Source: Sthenelais limicola
Taxonomy: Eukaryota > Annelida > Polychaeta > Phyllodocida > Sigalionidae
DNA: 64,000 nt
Reading direction: 5' to 3'
NCBI GenBank assembly: GCA_942159475.1
Contig: OW804094.1
Coordinates: 19,945,067 to 20,009,066 of the forward strand
Shown piece after piece: positions 1 to 11,020 of the stretch; position 1 is the first letter of the stretch, and each line of letters starts with the position of its first letter. A program made the translations under genes and the position numbers. The notes under the pieces are model-generated. The model was given only the letters and a program-made list of their open reading frames with translations, searched no databases and had not been told where the DNA came from.

Positions 1-70
1 TGAAAACAATAGACAAAGCAAGAACCAATAGGTTTTTCTGCTATAGGCTACAAAAAAAATATTCATTGGT

Positions 71-208
71 GTGTTATATTTTAGCAAAGCTTTTGATTAT
101 GTTAATCATGATGTCATGTTAAAGAAATTAAAAGATATTGGTATAGTAAATAATAACTTAGAATGGTACAAATTATATCTCAGCAGGACAACGCAATGTG
201 TTGTGTAG
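71..208 (+). pseudogene. LINE reverse transcriptase fragment
   Basis: Reading from 71 gives a short stretch typical of non-LTR retrotransposon reverse transcriptase: FSKAFDYVNHDVML, then a KL...IGI segment and a WYKLYLS..TQ segment. These match the RT block around the first catalytic aspartate (SKAFD.VNH). The frame stops at 206-208 and no other RT motif surrounds it, so this is a degraded fragment, probably of the jockey/CR1-like group. Confidence 0.7.
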
Positions 209-249
209 TTAGGTTGAAATACATCAGAGACTGCTAAAATAAGTTTACT

Positions 250-308
250 GTGTGAATTGAAACATGACAACCATGCATTGTTTATGGTCGTCATGTTTTA
301 CTTCACAC
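250..308. repeat. Imperfect hairpin built from an upstream-block motif
   Basis: The arm GTGTGAATTGAAACATGACA (from 250) is followed after a short loop by its near-exact reverse complement ending at 308. The arm sequence resembles the GAAACATGACGACTATCC motif of the upstream block that precedes the secreted-protein genes (for example 843-861 and near 25352). The rest of 209-700 holds nothing I recognise. Confidence 0.6.
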
Positions 309-699
309 GCTGTACTTGATATAATATTCCTAAGTTAAGGCCTTATAATTCTAAACTTATGTTAATATAAATACAGCTGATAATATGTCAATTGTGAAAA
401 ATTGTCCATCAATGTGTTGTTTTCCATCCCCTCTGGTTAATATTACTTACATTTGTCATCAGAGAAAGACACAATGCCTGGGTTGTGCACCATTTGATAT
501 AGTTATCTTTCTATATCTTAGAATATTGTGGTAGAGCTTTATGTATAAGTCTTGGCAATAGAGACGAGCTGGATAATAGTTTTCAAGTTAACACCCTGGA
601 ACAGAGTGAAATTCCGATCAATGAATAACGTTGCAGATATACCATGTGTGAATTTAGGCATATTCTTTTGGCTGCTTCCTATTGGTCAATTCCTAATGG

Positions 700-864
700 A
701 CTCTTTGTAGATGAATGGTTCTGTTATTATCCCATCATATTAATTATAAGGTGTACTGACCACCACAAGTAACTTAATTAAAGGTGTATGTCCTCTATAC
801 TATGACTACTACATTACTGAAGAAAAATTATATTGGGTGAAATGAAACATGACGACTATCCTTG
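700..864 (+). promoter_or_regulatory. Upstream block, copy 0, first piece
   Basis: This segment is similar to the sequence upstream of gene copy 2 (about 25215-25375). Shared landmarks are the ATGAATGGTT...CCCATCA stretch, GGTGTACTG and the GAAACATGACGACTATCC motif. It is the 5' part of a family upstream block, now separated from its continuation at 2826 by a LINE insertion. Regulatory function is inferred only from conservation between copies. Confidence 0.5.
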
Positions 865-2818
865 TACATATGTGTACATTGTGTATAATTGTACATATAA
901 GAATACTAGAATATCTCGAAAATCATAATATACTAAACCCAGAACAATATGGATTCAGACCTGGCAGATCTACAGTTGAAGCCCTTACAATAGTCACAGA
1001 TAATATAGCTTGGAATCTAGATAGCAATAATGACACTTTAATTTCTTTTATCGATTTTAGAAAGGCTTTTGACCTTGTTAATCATAATATTTTACTAGAG
1101 AAACTAAAACACATTGGCATAAGAGGAGATCCTTTGAACTGGTGCAAATCCTACTTAGAAAACAGAACCCAAAAAGTAATTATTAACAACAATACCTCAC
1201 AAGAAATGCACAACAAAACAGGAGTTCCTCAAGGCTCCATACTAGGACCTTTAATGTTTATAATATTTATCAATGACCTTAAAACATATATCAATAACTG
1301 TAATTTATCTTTATACGCTGATGACACCATTCTGTACATCCACGGTAAAAATATTGATCGTATATATGAAGAAATGCAGATAGCAATCAAAAGTTTACAA
1401 AAATGGTGTGCTAACAACCTCTTCCTTGTAAAGGTGGATAAATCGAATACTATGTACCTATCTAAGAGAAGAAATACTGAAACTCTAATAAAAGACCGAA
1501 ATATAAATTATCTAAATGCTCCCTTCAAAATACAACAACATACAAATACCTAGGATTCATAATAGACTACAAATCAAACTACCAAGCTCAATTACAACAC
1601 TCAATCAAAACAATCAATCACAAAATATACCAACTACACAAAATTAGAAAATATATGAATACTGAAACAGCCAAGAAACTATATAAATCCAAGATACTCC
1701 CCTTTTTCGATTATGGAGATGTAATTATACACAACACCCACAAGCCTCTAACAGATAAACTACAAAAATTGCAAAATAGAGCTCTTAGAATTATTCTCAA
1801 CATGCCATATGAAACTCACATACAAGACTTGCACAATACAGCCAAAATATCATACCTAACAGACAGAAGAACCACACACTTAAGACACACAGCTTACAAA
1901 AGAAAGGACAATCCACAATACAAAAATTACCCAAAAAGGGAGACCAGGCACAATGCTGGTCCCACCCTAACAATCCCTAGGTATAAAACAAAAATGGGAG
2001 AGAAGACCGTGCAGGCTAAATGTGCCTCAGCATGGAATGAGCTAACACCCAGACAGAGAAACATAGGATCAATCGAAGCTTTTAAATCTAATCAAAAAGA
2101 ATGGTTAAAATCACTACTAATTTAATTTAATTTTAACTTAATCGATTATCCAATAACAAAAAACTACTACAATTTAAAAACCCCACCAGCACTACAATAA
2201 TGCATACCACTTATTTACATAAAATCAGTCTTTCTTCTCATAGATAATGTACCAACCCAAATTAAGCTTATCAGTATATCAAACTGCAATTACAAGTAAT
2301 TTTAAAACTCCTCCAATCACACAAACACTCCACCGAAAGGTTTGAGTGGCAATGTGTAGAATGGGTGGAATGTATGATACTACTTTTAATGCTTTGTCTT
2401 TTATCATCATCATCTTTTTTTTTTTATCGATTATCTTTTCTTGTTTTATTTTTTCTTAAAGCTATCATATGACCATCAAGACTCTATATATCTATATATC
2501 TTATGTGTTTACCTCGTATACGACACTAACACTCCACAATCAAGTCTGAGTGGCACAGTGAAGTAATTTAATTTAATTTGAAAATATGATATATCAGATA
2601 ACATCTCATCTATTACAATAGAGTCTAGAAACACAATGTGAAAATAACAATCAGAGCCTGAAAGTAAAAATGTATATAATGTAAATATTTTCCTGCTTCG
2701 TCCGACGGAACAAGGATTTTAGATGTAAATGATATTTGTGAAAGGCTTGGCCCGGCAGAACCAACCCCGAAAAGGGGAGTCGGTTACCAAGTTAAAATAA
2801 AATCTTTTAAAAAAAAAA
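865..2818 (+). mobile_element. 5'-truncated LINE (jockey/CR1-like) with 7-bp target duplication
   Basis: The insertion is bounded by a perfect direct repeat ATCCTTG at 858-864 and 2819-2825. It carries a partial RT, a long AT-rich 3' UTR and a terminal A-run (about 2809-2819) after a GGCCCGGCAGAACCAACCCC...GGGGAGTCGG segment. The element starts inside the RT domain, so it is a typical dead-on-arrival insertion. The flanks join into one family upstream block, which confirms the boundaries. Confidence 0.8.
900..2125 (+). pseudogene. LINE reverse transcriptase and C-terminal region, frameshifted
   Basis: The first frame (to 1553) carries RT motifs in order: NPEQYGFRPGRST, FIDFRKAFDLVNHNILL with the first catalytic Asp, GVPQGSILGPLMFIIFINDL, and the YADD catalytic box at about 1315. 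Near 1540 the frame is lost. From 1547 a second frame continues with YLGFIIDYK, the thumb/C-terminal segment (LYKSKILPFFDYGD, LQKLQNRALRII) and ends at 2125. The catalytic residues survive, but the N-terminal endonuclease is missing through 5' truncation and one frameshift splits the rest. The element is not functional. Confidence 0.8.
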
Positions 2819-2825
2819 ATCCTTG

Positions 2826-3148
2826 GTTTATGGCAAACTAGAGAGAGGTGAGTTATTGGAAGGCCTACTTCATTGGTTCAACTGTCTAGTGTAAAAACGA
2901 TCTAACAGTATGGGGTGGATCCTGATGTTTTACTTATTATATGACTTGATCATTAGTTTGTCTCACTGTCTACTGTGCTCCGGATTTGGCTAAGACCTTC
3001 TGATTACTCTGCAACACCTTAGCTACAACTTTATCATAACGCATCTTTTGAATCTAGGACATTTGTGAGTCTTGAAGTGCTGTCATGGAATTTACATTTG
3101 GAAAGAAGTTCAGGTTACATAAATGAGGGAACGGCATTTATATACATG
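2826..3148 (+). promoter_or_regulatory. Upstream block, copy 0, second piece with first-exon motif
   Basis: The family upstream block resumes after the LINE: GTCTCACTGTCTACTGTGCTC at about 2959, then TGAAGTGCTGTCATGG and the conserved 30-nt first-exon motif at 3085-3113. In this copy the donor reads CAG|GTTACA rather than GTAAGA, so it may be decayed. The conserved GGCATTTATATAC follows at 3133. The block is cut at 3148 by the Ty3/gypsy element and continues at 15043. Confidence 0.6.
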
Positions 3149-4746
3149 TGTAGTGAATACGGTTTTAAATAGATCCGAGATAATTGGTCTGACCGGGTGT
3201 TGCTATAATAGGCCTATTGCCCTAAGGAGTCCACATCTGGTTTTGGTCAGGGACGGGAGCATCTGCGTGCGGGAGCGCGTCCAGTTTACATAGGGCTACC
3301 ATTGGGTTCATAGGTTTTGCATGTGTGTTCTGCACTTAAAACTCGATTTTCTCAAGATTTTAACAGAATATTGCCAAATCATTAGGGATATGGCAAGCGG
3401 ACAACAATGGTGTACACATTCAGGGAAGGAATTGCAGAAATATTTAAAAGAGAGGGGAATAGCCACTTCCAAAGAGAGAAAAACATGTGGATCTGAGTTC
3501 TCAGTACACATATTGTAATTTGATTTTTCAAGGCATCTGATGTTTCATGTTTAAACTTAGAACTGGCCAATTCTCTATATCGATTCTGTAAAATATCCTT
3601 AAAATACAGGAACTAAAAAGTACATCAATTAGTATTTCCAAGTTTAATAACTGTCATAAAGAAATGATGGGGAATCATCGATGGTTTCACCAGGATGTTA
3701 GGGTAACCATTTTCTAAAGAAGAAATGTTTTTCTGTGAGATCAAGAGGATAAAATGCATACAACTGGATATAATTTAGGCTGATATCATATTGATATGAA
3801 AGAATAGCATGAAAGAAATGAAAGCTAGCAGGCTGTAAATACTATATTTGAAGTGTTTTCATAATCGTTAATGATGGGAATCATCATCATGGCAACCACG
3901 ATTTTAACCTGCCAAATGGCCTGGGCAAGCTATTATTTCGAACACTGTAGTTTCCTGTTATAAGAGGAGTTAACGTCTAAGAGAGTATAAACAAATGGTA
4001 TGTATGGACTATGCAATGTATTTACTGGGGTCAGAAAGGTTTGGACCTGTTTGGACGCGGACATGTTTCATATGTTCCTCTTTCCAGTAATGGTTATCAC
4101 TTGTACATGTAGCCCATGCACACTTTTTACAAGGCATGATTTGAGGAGAAAATGGTTTAAATGAAGTAATTATTCTGAGAATGGGTTTGTTTACTCCTAC
4201 ACGCCTATGTATAACACTGGGAGCCGGGAGCACACTGGTGAGTGCATGCTCCCGGTAGCTGGATGCACATGGCCGTAGCTAACTCACAGCTCCTTAGGGG
4301 GACAGGCCTATTGGGTGCACGCGCCTCAACTGAACGCGCTCCTGGCTCAGAAATGGCCTTTCGGATTCCTGCCTTTTCTTACTTGGACAGAGTTCCAGTA
4401 AACCATTATCAAAGGTAACTTAAATCTAGTCAACTCTTTTACCATAATGTGTCTTAGAGTGCTTCCGGATGCTCCGGAAAGACGTGTTGTTTCACTTTGT
4501 TGCTCCTTTGTAAAACCATGTTAACTGTTTGACTCTCAACACCTGCAATGATCATGTACCATAATTGCCACTTGTCCTCTGAGGCCAATATCTGGTCACC
4601 TCTGTTGGGTCCGATAAACACTATTGGACATGGTTTGTGTGGAGAATAAAGCCCGTGATAACTAAAGAGCTGTGTGTCTGGTCTTCTTTCCCTTCGCGAG
4701 AATAGAGATATCGAACTTGGGTAGTGTGAGACAGAAAAACACTACA
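3149..4746 (+). repeat. 5' LTR, interrupted by a DNA transposon
   Basis: Bases 3149-3219 and 4304-4746 together match the 486-bp 3' LTR at 14553-15038. Differences are scattered substitutions and a short extra segment near 4380-4393. The middle 3220-4303 is an insertion absent from the 3' LTR. The terminus is TGTAGTG...CACTACA. Confidence 0.9.
3220..4303. mobile_element. Non-autonomous DNA transposon inside the 5' LTR
   Basis: The 1.08-kb insert is flanked by the direct repeat AGGCCTATTG (3210-3219 and 4304-4313). Its ends carry inverted repeats CCCTAAGGAG (3220-3229) and CTCCTTAGGG (4290-4299). A second inverted motif, CGGGAGCAT near the left end and ATGCTCCCG near the right, supports a DNA transposon, perhaps hAT-like from the roughly 8-10 bp duplication. 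No transposase frame is present. The right TIR is followed by four unexplained bases (GGAC), so the exact end is uncertain. Confidence 0.7.
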
Positions 4747-4748
4747 AT

Positions 4749-4764
4749 TGGTGCCGTAAACCAG
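4749..4764 (+). other. Primer-binding site of the LTR element
   Basis: Two bases after the 5' LTR lies TGGTGCCGTAAACCAG. It starts with the TGG that pairs with the CCA end of a tRNA primer. I did not assign the tRNA species. Confidence 0.7.
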
Positions 4765-4857
4765 TTTCTGGCCGCAGACCTTGTTGATAGTGTGACTGTT
4801 GTTTCTTGGTGAAACAGGACTACGTTGGTTCGGAGATTGGCTGATAGACCCGATCAA

Positions 4858-6503
4858 ATGGCTGAGGCAGTGGATGATGCCGTTGCCCCTACAGGCACGG
4901 AGTCTCCGCCGAAGGTTGGTTTGGTCAAGTCTCCGGCGAAGACTACTATGGTCAAGCCTTCGAAACTGTCTATTGTTGCGGATACCTTTGGTCCTCCGAT
5001 GGTTCTCCGCTTATGAGGGCGATGGTTCTGTGCACCGGGTGGACGTTAGAGCAGGTAGTGCTTTCAATCAGTGGCGTTGGTTGCCGGAAGACTTGACTGA
5101 GGATGAACTCCATCACAAATTCCGTAAAATGCGCTCTGACTTCAAAGCTCATAGAAGTGCTGCTGAGGATTTGAATGTGTGTATGGCAGACGTTACACAG
5201 CAGAATGCAACCCTTCGGGGAGTTATACATGATGCTGTTTACGGACCGCCTCCGCCGGTAACGGTGGAAGATTGTGTTTCGGAGGATGGGACGGAAGAAA
5301 CGCCCCCGCCGGACACTTCGCAGGGTCAGGATTTGCTGAGTATGTTGATGAAAGTCAAAACTGCATACACACCCAAAGCTCCAGTAACGTCAACTTTTGC
5401 TGATCCGAAGTTGTCATTTGCACCAATGATGGATGATCCGTCCATTGTTGCAGCTAAAGGGCCGGAGGATGTAGACAGGCGTGTTACGTTCTCAAAACTG
5501 GCGCAAGCTTCATCTTCCCCAAAATGGAATGCAAATGATGGTTCATTTTTGAGCGGCAAGAATGTTACCCCGCGGAAGGAACAAAGCAATGTGGTTGTTA
5601 CGAAGTCACATACTCCTGTCATTAAGACTCCTAATGGAAGAGTTCATGATGGTACGTACATCCGCAATTCCCCTAGTTCCCCCAGTCCTACGTTATTCAG
5701 TACTAAAACCCGGAAGAAGCCTTCCAAGGGTGATAGTGACTCAGATGACTCTGATGATGACGTAGGGAAGGATAGTCGATCTAGTAGGTCCCGTCGGAGA
5801 GATCGTTCTCTTGTCCAAGGTCTTGAGTATACAGGACCAGATGAGTCGGATGATGATTTTGATTACAAGCAATCTTCGACCCGGGAAAGTATTGCTCCGA
5901 AAGTATCCGTACCCAGGTTGTGGGATGGTGTTATTTCGTGGAGGATATACTTGGCAGAAATGAAGGTAATTGTACATGCACAACTCGAGCCCCAAACAGT
6001 TGTTACGACAGTTGATCTGTGGTTCCAGGAGGCAACTGGCGGAAATGGGAGATTTGCCGGAGAATTTGACTTTTGTACAGTTTGTCGACCATATGGAAAC
6101 AAACATTGGTGAAAAGTCTAGACCTAGGAAGCAGGCAGAATTCTATAATTCCCGCCAGACTCCGAACCAGTCGGTTAGACTTTTCGGTAACGATGTTGCT
6201 CGGAAAGGGCGACGTGCTTTTGGTCCCTTGGATAACACGTTGAGGTCAGTTTTGCTCTGTGTGTTCCTACAGGGAGTGACAAATCAGGAAGTGGCTGATT
6301 GGGTTCGCCTGAAACAGCCGAAAGATCTCCTGAGAGCCATACACTGGGCGGAGGTCTGGGAGAGTTGTTACTTGGAGAGTGGCAGTGTTGCCTCTATAAG
6401 TACATTTACCACCGCTGGTCCAGACGTGAGGAAGAAGAACAACAAAGGTTTCCGTGCAAGCTACAGCTGCCTAACCTGTAGCGGAAGACTCATGTGGCGA
6501 TGA
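4858..6503 (+). pseudogene. gag-like polyprotein of the Ty3/gypsy element, frameshifted
   Basis: The first good ATG is at 4858 (MAEAVDDAVAP). That frame stops near 5016 and the coding signal moves to the next frame until 6112. There it encodes an acidic, Ser/Pro-rich region with a run of SDSDDSDDD at about 5735-5762 and an Arg/Ser patch (SRSSRSRRRDRS). A second shift moves the signal to the frame ending 6503, which contains the capsid-like segment FYNSRQTPNQSVRLFGNDV (6142-6198), reminiscent of Ty3 gag. Two frameshifts inactivate it. Capsid identity is inferred from position and this weak motif. Confidence 0.7.
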
Positions 6504-6599
6504 TGTCCCTGAGGCAGTCGTCCAGGCTCTATGGTCCTGGGTAGGACAGTCTAAACAGAAGTTTTCCGGTAAACAGTCAAAGTTTAACTGGAAGAAAGG

Positions 6600-6765
6600 T
6601 GTAAAGCGAACTGGTAGCTTCCAGTGTGGTCAGGAGGGTCATTTTATGGCTAGCTGTCCGCAGAGGGATGTCTGGAAAGACGCGACTAGTAAGGGAGATT
6701 CCATGGCAAAGGCTGACCAAGCGGTGAAGCCGGAGTCGTCGGAAAACTCCAAACTGGTCTCATAA
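6600..6765 (+). pseudogene. Nucleocapsid remnant with a damaged CCHC knuckle
   Basis: At about 6618-6660 the translation SFQCGQEGHFMASC matches the retroviral zinc knuckle CX2CX4HX4C, except that the first cysteine is serine (AGC). The segment is followed by a lysine-rich tail and a stop near 6763. This marks the end of gag. Confidence 0.65.
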
Positions 6766-7158
6766 GAAGCGAGATGGGATCCGGGGAATTGTTTGCGCTT
6801 CCTAGTACTACAGTTCATGATTGTTCTGTGTCTGAGACGAAGACTGGGTGTGGGGCTTTGCTCTAGCTCTAGCTTTAGTAAGTACTACTGAGCCTGGGGC
6901 TGTCTGCCAGGGAGGTACAAAAGCGGTTCGGACGCATCAAGCGGAAGAAACCACTGATTCCAGGAATGATCTTGATTCCAGTAATTTTCCTGTAGTTGCG
7001 GACTCCGACAGTGTTTGTTGGGGTAAGGCAGGTTACCAAGCTGAGTCGGGGCATTTGGTGATAGTGGAGTCAGGTCCCATCACGGATGCGAGTATTCAGA
7101 AAGTTTCCGTAGATGACCAGAGGGTGTTGAAGCTCCGTGATCCTTATATTGCGGATAG
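6766..7158 (+). other. Linker between gag and protease
   Basis: An open frame (6848-7228) crosses this region but contains no motif I recognise. It probably corresponds to the N-terminal part of pol before the protease. Confidence 0.35.
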
Positions 7159-7590
7159 ATGGTACGCTTCAGTATCGGTGAATGGGGATGTTTCCTTTGG
7201 GACCCGGGCACTACCACTAGCCTGGTGACGAAGACGTTCTATGACTCCCTGCGTCAGCCGCCGCCACTGGGTCCATGCCGGTTGGCGTGCACGATGGGAA
7301 ATGATTCACAGATTACTGTGCATGGTAGCGCTCTGTTCCCGTTGACGTTAGGGAAACGGACGTACATGTTAACGTGTCTGGTAGTATCGGGTTTATTTGG
7401 CCCGGAGTCCGGAATCTTGGCGCAGGACTTCAATCTTGTGCATCGATGTTATGTGTGCTGGTCAGGGAAATTGTCTTTGAATGATGGAGAAGACGTGATG
7501 ATGCATCACTGGCGTGGTGATCCGCCAAAGCAATTGGGTCCCTCTGTGAATATGATTATGACTAGTGAAGTAGCGTTGGAAGGCAGGTAA
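7159..7590 (+). pseudogene. Retropepsin-like protease region of pol
   Basis: The frame contains WDPGTTTSLV at about 7198-7227, at the position of the aspartic protease motif DTGAxxSLI, with the central Thr of DTG replaced by Pro. Further on, GILAQDFNLVHR resembles the conserved GxDxL segment near the protease C-terminus. The frame ends at 7590, before RT. The altered active-site triad suggests a dead protease in this copy. Confidence 0.6.
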
Positions 7591-7676
7591 CACTTCGGAA
7601 AGCGGTGGTCCTTCGTCCTTATTCAGCTACACTGGTTAAGATTGATGTTCGCGGTTGCTAGGATTCGTCAACGGTT

Positions 7677-8753
7677 TTGATGTTTGAGCCGGACCAGAGT
7701 TTTCTAAGGGATTACACTGTGGGATGCCTTGATTCATATATCTCGGCTGACGCTACGGCGACTGTGGCCTTTAGTAATACGTCCGCGGAAACCCTATGTT
7801 TAGGTGTTGATATGGTGGTTGGACGAGTGAGTGATGTGACGCTGCTATCGTCACCCACTACTAGTCCGGAGGGGGTGAATGTATGTCCGGAGGACAAAAT
7901 AAAAGATGCAATCGTCAACTCTATTCAGGTGGTAGAAACCCCGTCTGTGGTAGATGAGGATTTGATTGCCCCTGACGACCCTGTGCCACCAAGTACAGAA
8001 TGTCTGTTGAAGAAACTTGTAAGAGACTCTGATTTGACTGATCCGACAGAGAGGTCAAAGTTGATGGGTCTTCTTAATGAGTTTCTTGGGAGCTTTTCGC
8101 TACCCGGAGATGGTTGGAGAGAAGATCCGGGTTGCACCCATGTCGTGAAACACGTGATTGATACTGCTGATGCTCAACCTATCAAGCTTGCTTATAGGCG
8201 GAAACCGGTGTCTAAGCATGAAGTAGCCGAAGCGGAGATCTGGAAGATGTATGAGCAGGGGCGTATTGAGCATTCTAATAGTCCGTGGGGAGCACCCATC
8301 GTGATTGTTGGTAAAAAGGATGGTTCTCAACACTTCTGTGTTGATTATCGCCAGCTCAATTCCGTCACAGTGAAAGACAGCTTTCCACTCCCTAGAATAG
8401 ACGAGTGTGTTGAGGCATTGGGCAAAAATAAATGGTTCTGCCAGACCCTTGACTTGGAAAGTGGGTATTGGCAGATAGCGATGGACGAGGAGAGTAAGCA
8501 AAAGACGGCTTTCCTGTCCAGCGTCGGATTGTTTCAATTCAAGTTTATGGCCTTTGGATTGTGCAATGCTCCTGCCACATTCCAGCAGATGATGGATCGT
8601 ATGCTAGACAACCTTTGCTGGAAGTCTTGTCTGGTGTATCTCGATGATATCATTGTATTTGGTGTGACATTTGATGGTTGCCTGCTAAATCTGCGATTGG
8701 TTCTTGGAACAAATCCGGGAATACAGGTTAAAGCTGAAAACCAAGAAATGTGA
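7677..8753 (+). pseudogene. Reverse transcriptase of the Ty3/gypsy element
   Basis: This is a classic Ty3/gypsy RT. An N-terminal pol linker is followed by QPIKLAYRRKPVSKHE, GRIEHSNSPWGAPIVIVGKKDGS, CVDYRQLN, the first catalytic Asp in TLDLESGYWQI, FKFMAFGLCNAPATFQ and the YLDD catalytic box (8637-8648). All three catalytic aspartates are present. After the YLDD box the frame shifts near 8700 and ends at 8753, while the thumb continues in the frame starting about 8704. Confidence 0.9.
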
Positions 8754-9597
8754 GCTATTCCGCTGCGAAGTGGAGTACTTGGGGAGATTAGTATCGGAAA
8801 AAGGAATTCGAGCGGACCCGAAGAAGATACAGAAGGTCCGTGACTGGCCCGTTCCGAAAACTGTGAGGGAAGTCAGACAATTTATAGGATTCGCTTCCTA
8901 CTACAGGGAATTCCAACCGAATTTCGCTGCAGTCTCCCCGTTGCAGGACGTAGTAACGGCAGCCGAAAGAGAAAAACGATACACAAAAGCAATAAACTGG
9001 ACCCCGGAGTGTGCAGTTGCCTTCCAAAGCGTGAAAGATTTGTTGACCTGAGCTCCGTTGTTGAGGTACCCTGGGAAAGAGGGGGAGTTTATCTTAGACA
9101 CGGATGCCAGTGGGTATGGCATGGCAGGGATTCTGTCCCAGGTCTAAGATGGTAAGGAGGTAGTCCTTGGGTACACTAGTAATAGTTTGGATAAAGCCCA
9201 ACAGAACTACTGTGCCACCAAAGGAGAGTTGTTGGCTGTGCTTACCTATTTGAAGAAATTCCGGCACTATTTAATAGGGAATCGGAACTTCTTTGTCCGG
9301 ACGGACCATGCTTCGCTGCGTTGGCTCCTGAACTTCAAGGATCCTATGGACATGCTGGCGCACTGGTTAACCCAGATGCAAGAGTATGGCCTGGATCAGC
9401 GAATGATTCTCCATAGAGTGGGGAAAAAACATGTCAACGTTGATGCACTTTCCTGGGTCCCGACTCGGAAGTGTGCTCTGTTTGACTGTGTCGATTGTGG
9501 GGCGCATGACGCTGTTGTCGCTGCGACCACTGTGACCCTTGCTGCTACGGGAGAAATCATCCGGACAGCTCAGCAAGACGACCCAGAAATCCTATGA
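8704..9597 (+). pseudogene. RT thumb/connection and RNase H, with two in-frame stops
   Basis: Continuing pol in the +1 frame: KTKKCELFRCEVEYLGRLVS, then FIGFASYYREFQPNFA, typical of the RT-RNase H junction. RNase H follows with FILDTDASGYG (catalytic Asp), TKGELLAVL (catalytic Glu) and RTDHASLRWLL (catalytic Asp). Stops at 9049-9051 (TGA) and 9145-9147 (TAA) interrupt an otherwise continuous frame ending at 9597. Confidence 0.85.
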
Positions 9598-11020
9598 GTG
9601 ATTGTTATAGTGGAAGGAGAAGTTCCGGGAAGGGAAGGTTCCGGATAAGCAGTCCCTGTCCGGTGAATCAGACGAATTCTGTACCTATATGCATAACTTG
9701 GACTCGACCTCGCACAGGAATCACATATGTGCGCAAAGTAATTCCTACTGCGCTTCACTATGAGATATTCCAGGGAATGCATGGACCGAAGACAGTTGGG
9801 CATTTCGGATCTTTCAAGACTGGTTGGACAGCCAAGAAGAAGTACTTCTGGCCCAACATGAGAAGTGATCTGAAAAGGTGGCTCAGGGCATGTCCGGAAT
9901 GTAGCATGCAGAAGACGAGGGGTGGTGGCGGAATCATGCCTCTTAAGAAGGAATTGCATGGGGAACGCTGGAGTCGTATTGGATTGGATATTATAGGTCT
10001 GTTCCGTCTTACCCCTAGAGGTAATAACTACATCATGGTAGTGACGGATCACTTCTCAAAGTGGGCGGAGACCTATCCAATGCCAGATCACACCGCTGAG
10101 AGATGTGCGGAAGTTCTCTTCTGGGAGTGGATCCTCCGGTTTGGTTGTCCTGTGTCGTTGCAAACGGACGGAGTGCCGGAGTTCCGATGTTCCGATGTTC
10201 TACCCTGTTGCAGAGCTTGTTGGAGATGCTGGGGGTTGAAAAGCTCATTACCTTGCCGTATAGACCGCAGTCAAACGGTCAGACGGAAAGGATGAATCGA
10301 GTCCTAGTAGAACAACTGTCCTGTCTGACGGATTATAGTGCGACGGACTGGGATTTGTTGGCTCCGTGTGTCGCTCATGCGTACAGAGCAAGTGTGCATG
10401 CAAGTACGTTATGCACACCTTATTCTGTGGTGTTCGGTGATGAACTAGTAACGCCTATGGACATGGTCCACGGGGTGGAACCAGACGGTATGGATTTTCC
10501 ATGCAGAGTGCCGTTTGTGGAGAATTTGAAGCATTGGTTGAAGCTTGGGCATAAGTTCGTCCGTGAGAATCTCGGAGTGGCAGCAATCCACCAGAAACGG
10601 GATTTTGATCGGCGAGCTAAGCCTAAGACCTTTGAAGTGGGGGATGTTGTATACCGCTACAACCACCCGCAGGCCAGTAAAAAGATCGGTCCCAAATGGG
10701 ATGGCCCCTTCAAAGTAAAACGGTTTATAGGGGGTACAACCTATGAACTAGAAACAGTGGCAGGAGTCGTGAGGTGTCATGTCAACTACCTTAAGCAAGC
10801 TTTTGACAAGGACGGACCCGTGCAGGTTGTTAATCTCGACAGAGCACCGAAGTTCCGTGCATTGCAGAAGGCTGGCCGTGGCGTCCTCCGACTTGAAAGT
10901 GGGAAAGTAATAGCTGGCAGAGAATGTCCTGATCTGAAAGAGAGAGAGAAAGTCTCCGTGTGTGTCAAACGACGGGGAAGGCCTAAGAAAGGGAAACGGA
11001 ATTTGAAAGCCACGAGCTGA
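9594..11020 (+). pseudogene. Integrase of the Ty3/gypsy element with basic C-terminal tail
   Basis: The first frame (to 10295) has a zinc-binding HHCC-like region (HGPKTVGHFGSF...CPECSMQK), then the DDE core: GLDIIG with the first Asp at about 9984 and LQTDGVPEF with the second Asp. After a frameshift near 10190-10250, the frame ending 11020 supplies RPQSNGQTERMNRVL with the catalytic Glu. A GPY/F-type C-terminal module follows (KKIGPKWDGPFKVKRF, about 10678-10725). The tail ends with KRRGRPKKGKR, an AT-hook-like motif that may tether the integrase to DNA or chromatin. The shift leaves this copy inactive. Confidence 0.88.

Noticed and set aside
8100..8537. Minus-strand frame of 145 codons
   Set aside because: It lies exactly opposite the RT core; a shadow.
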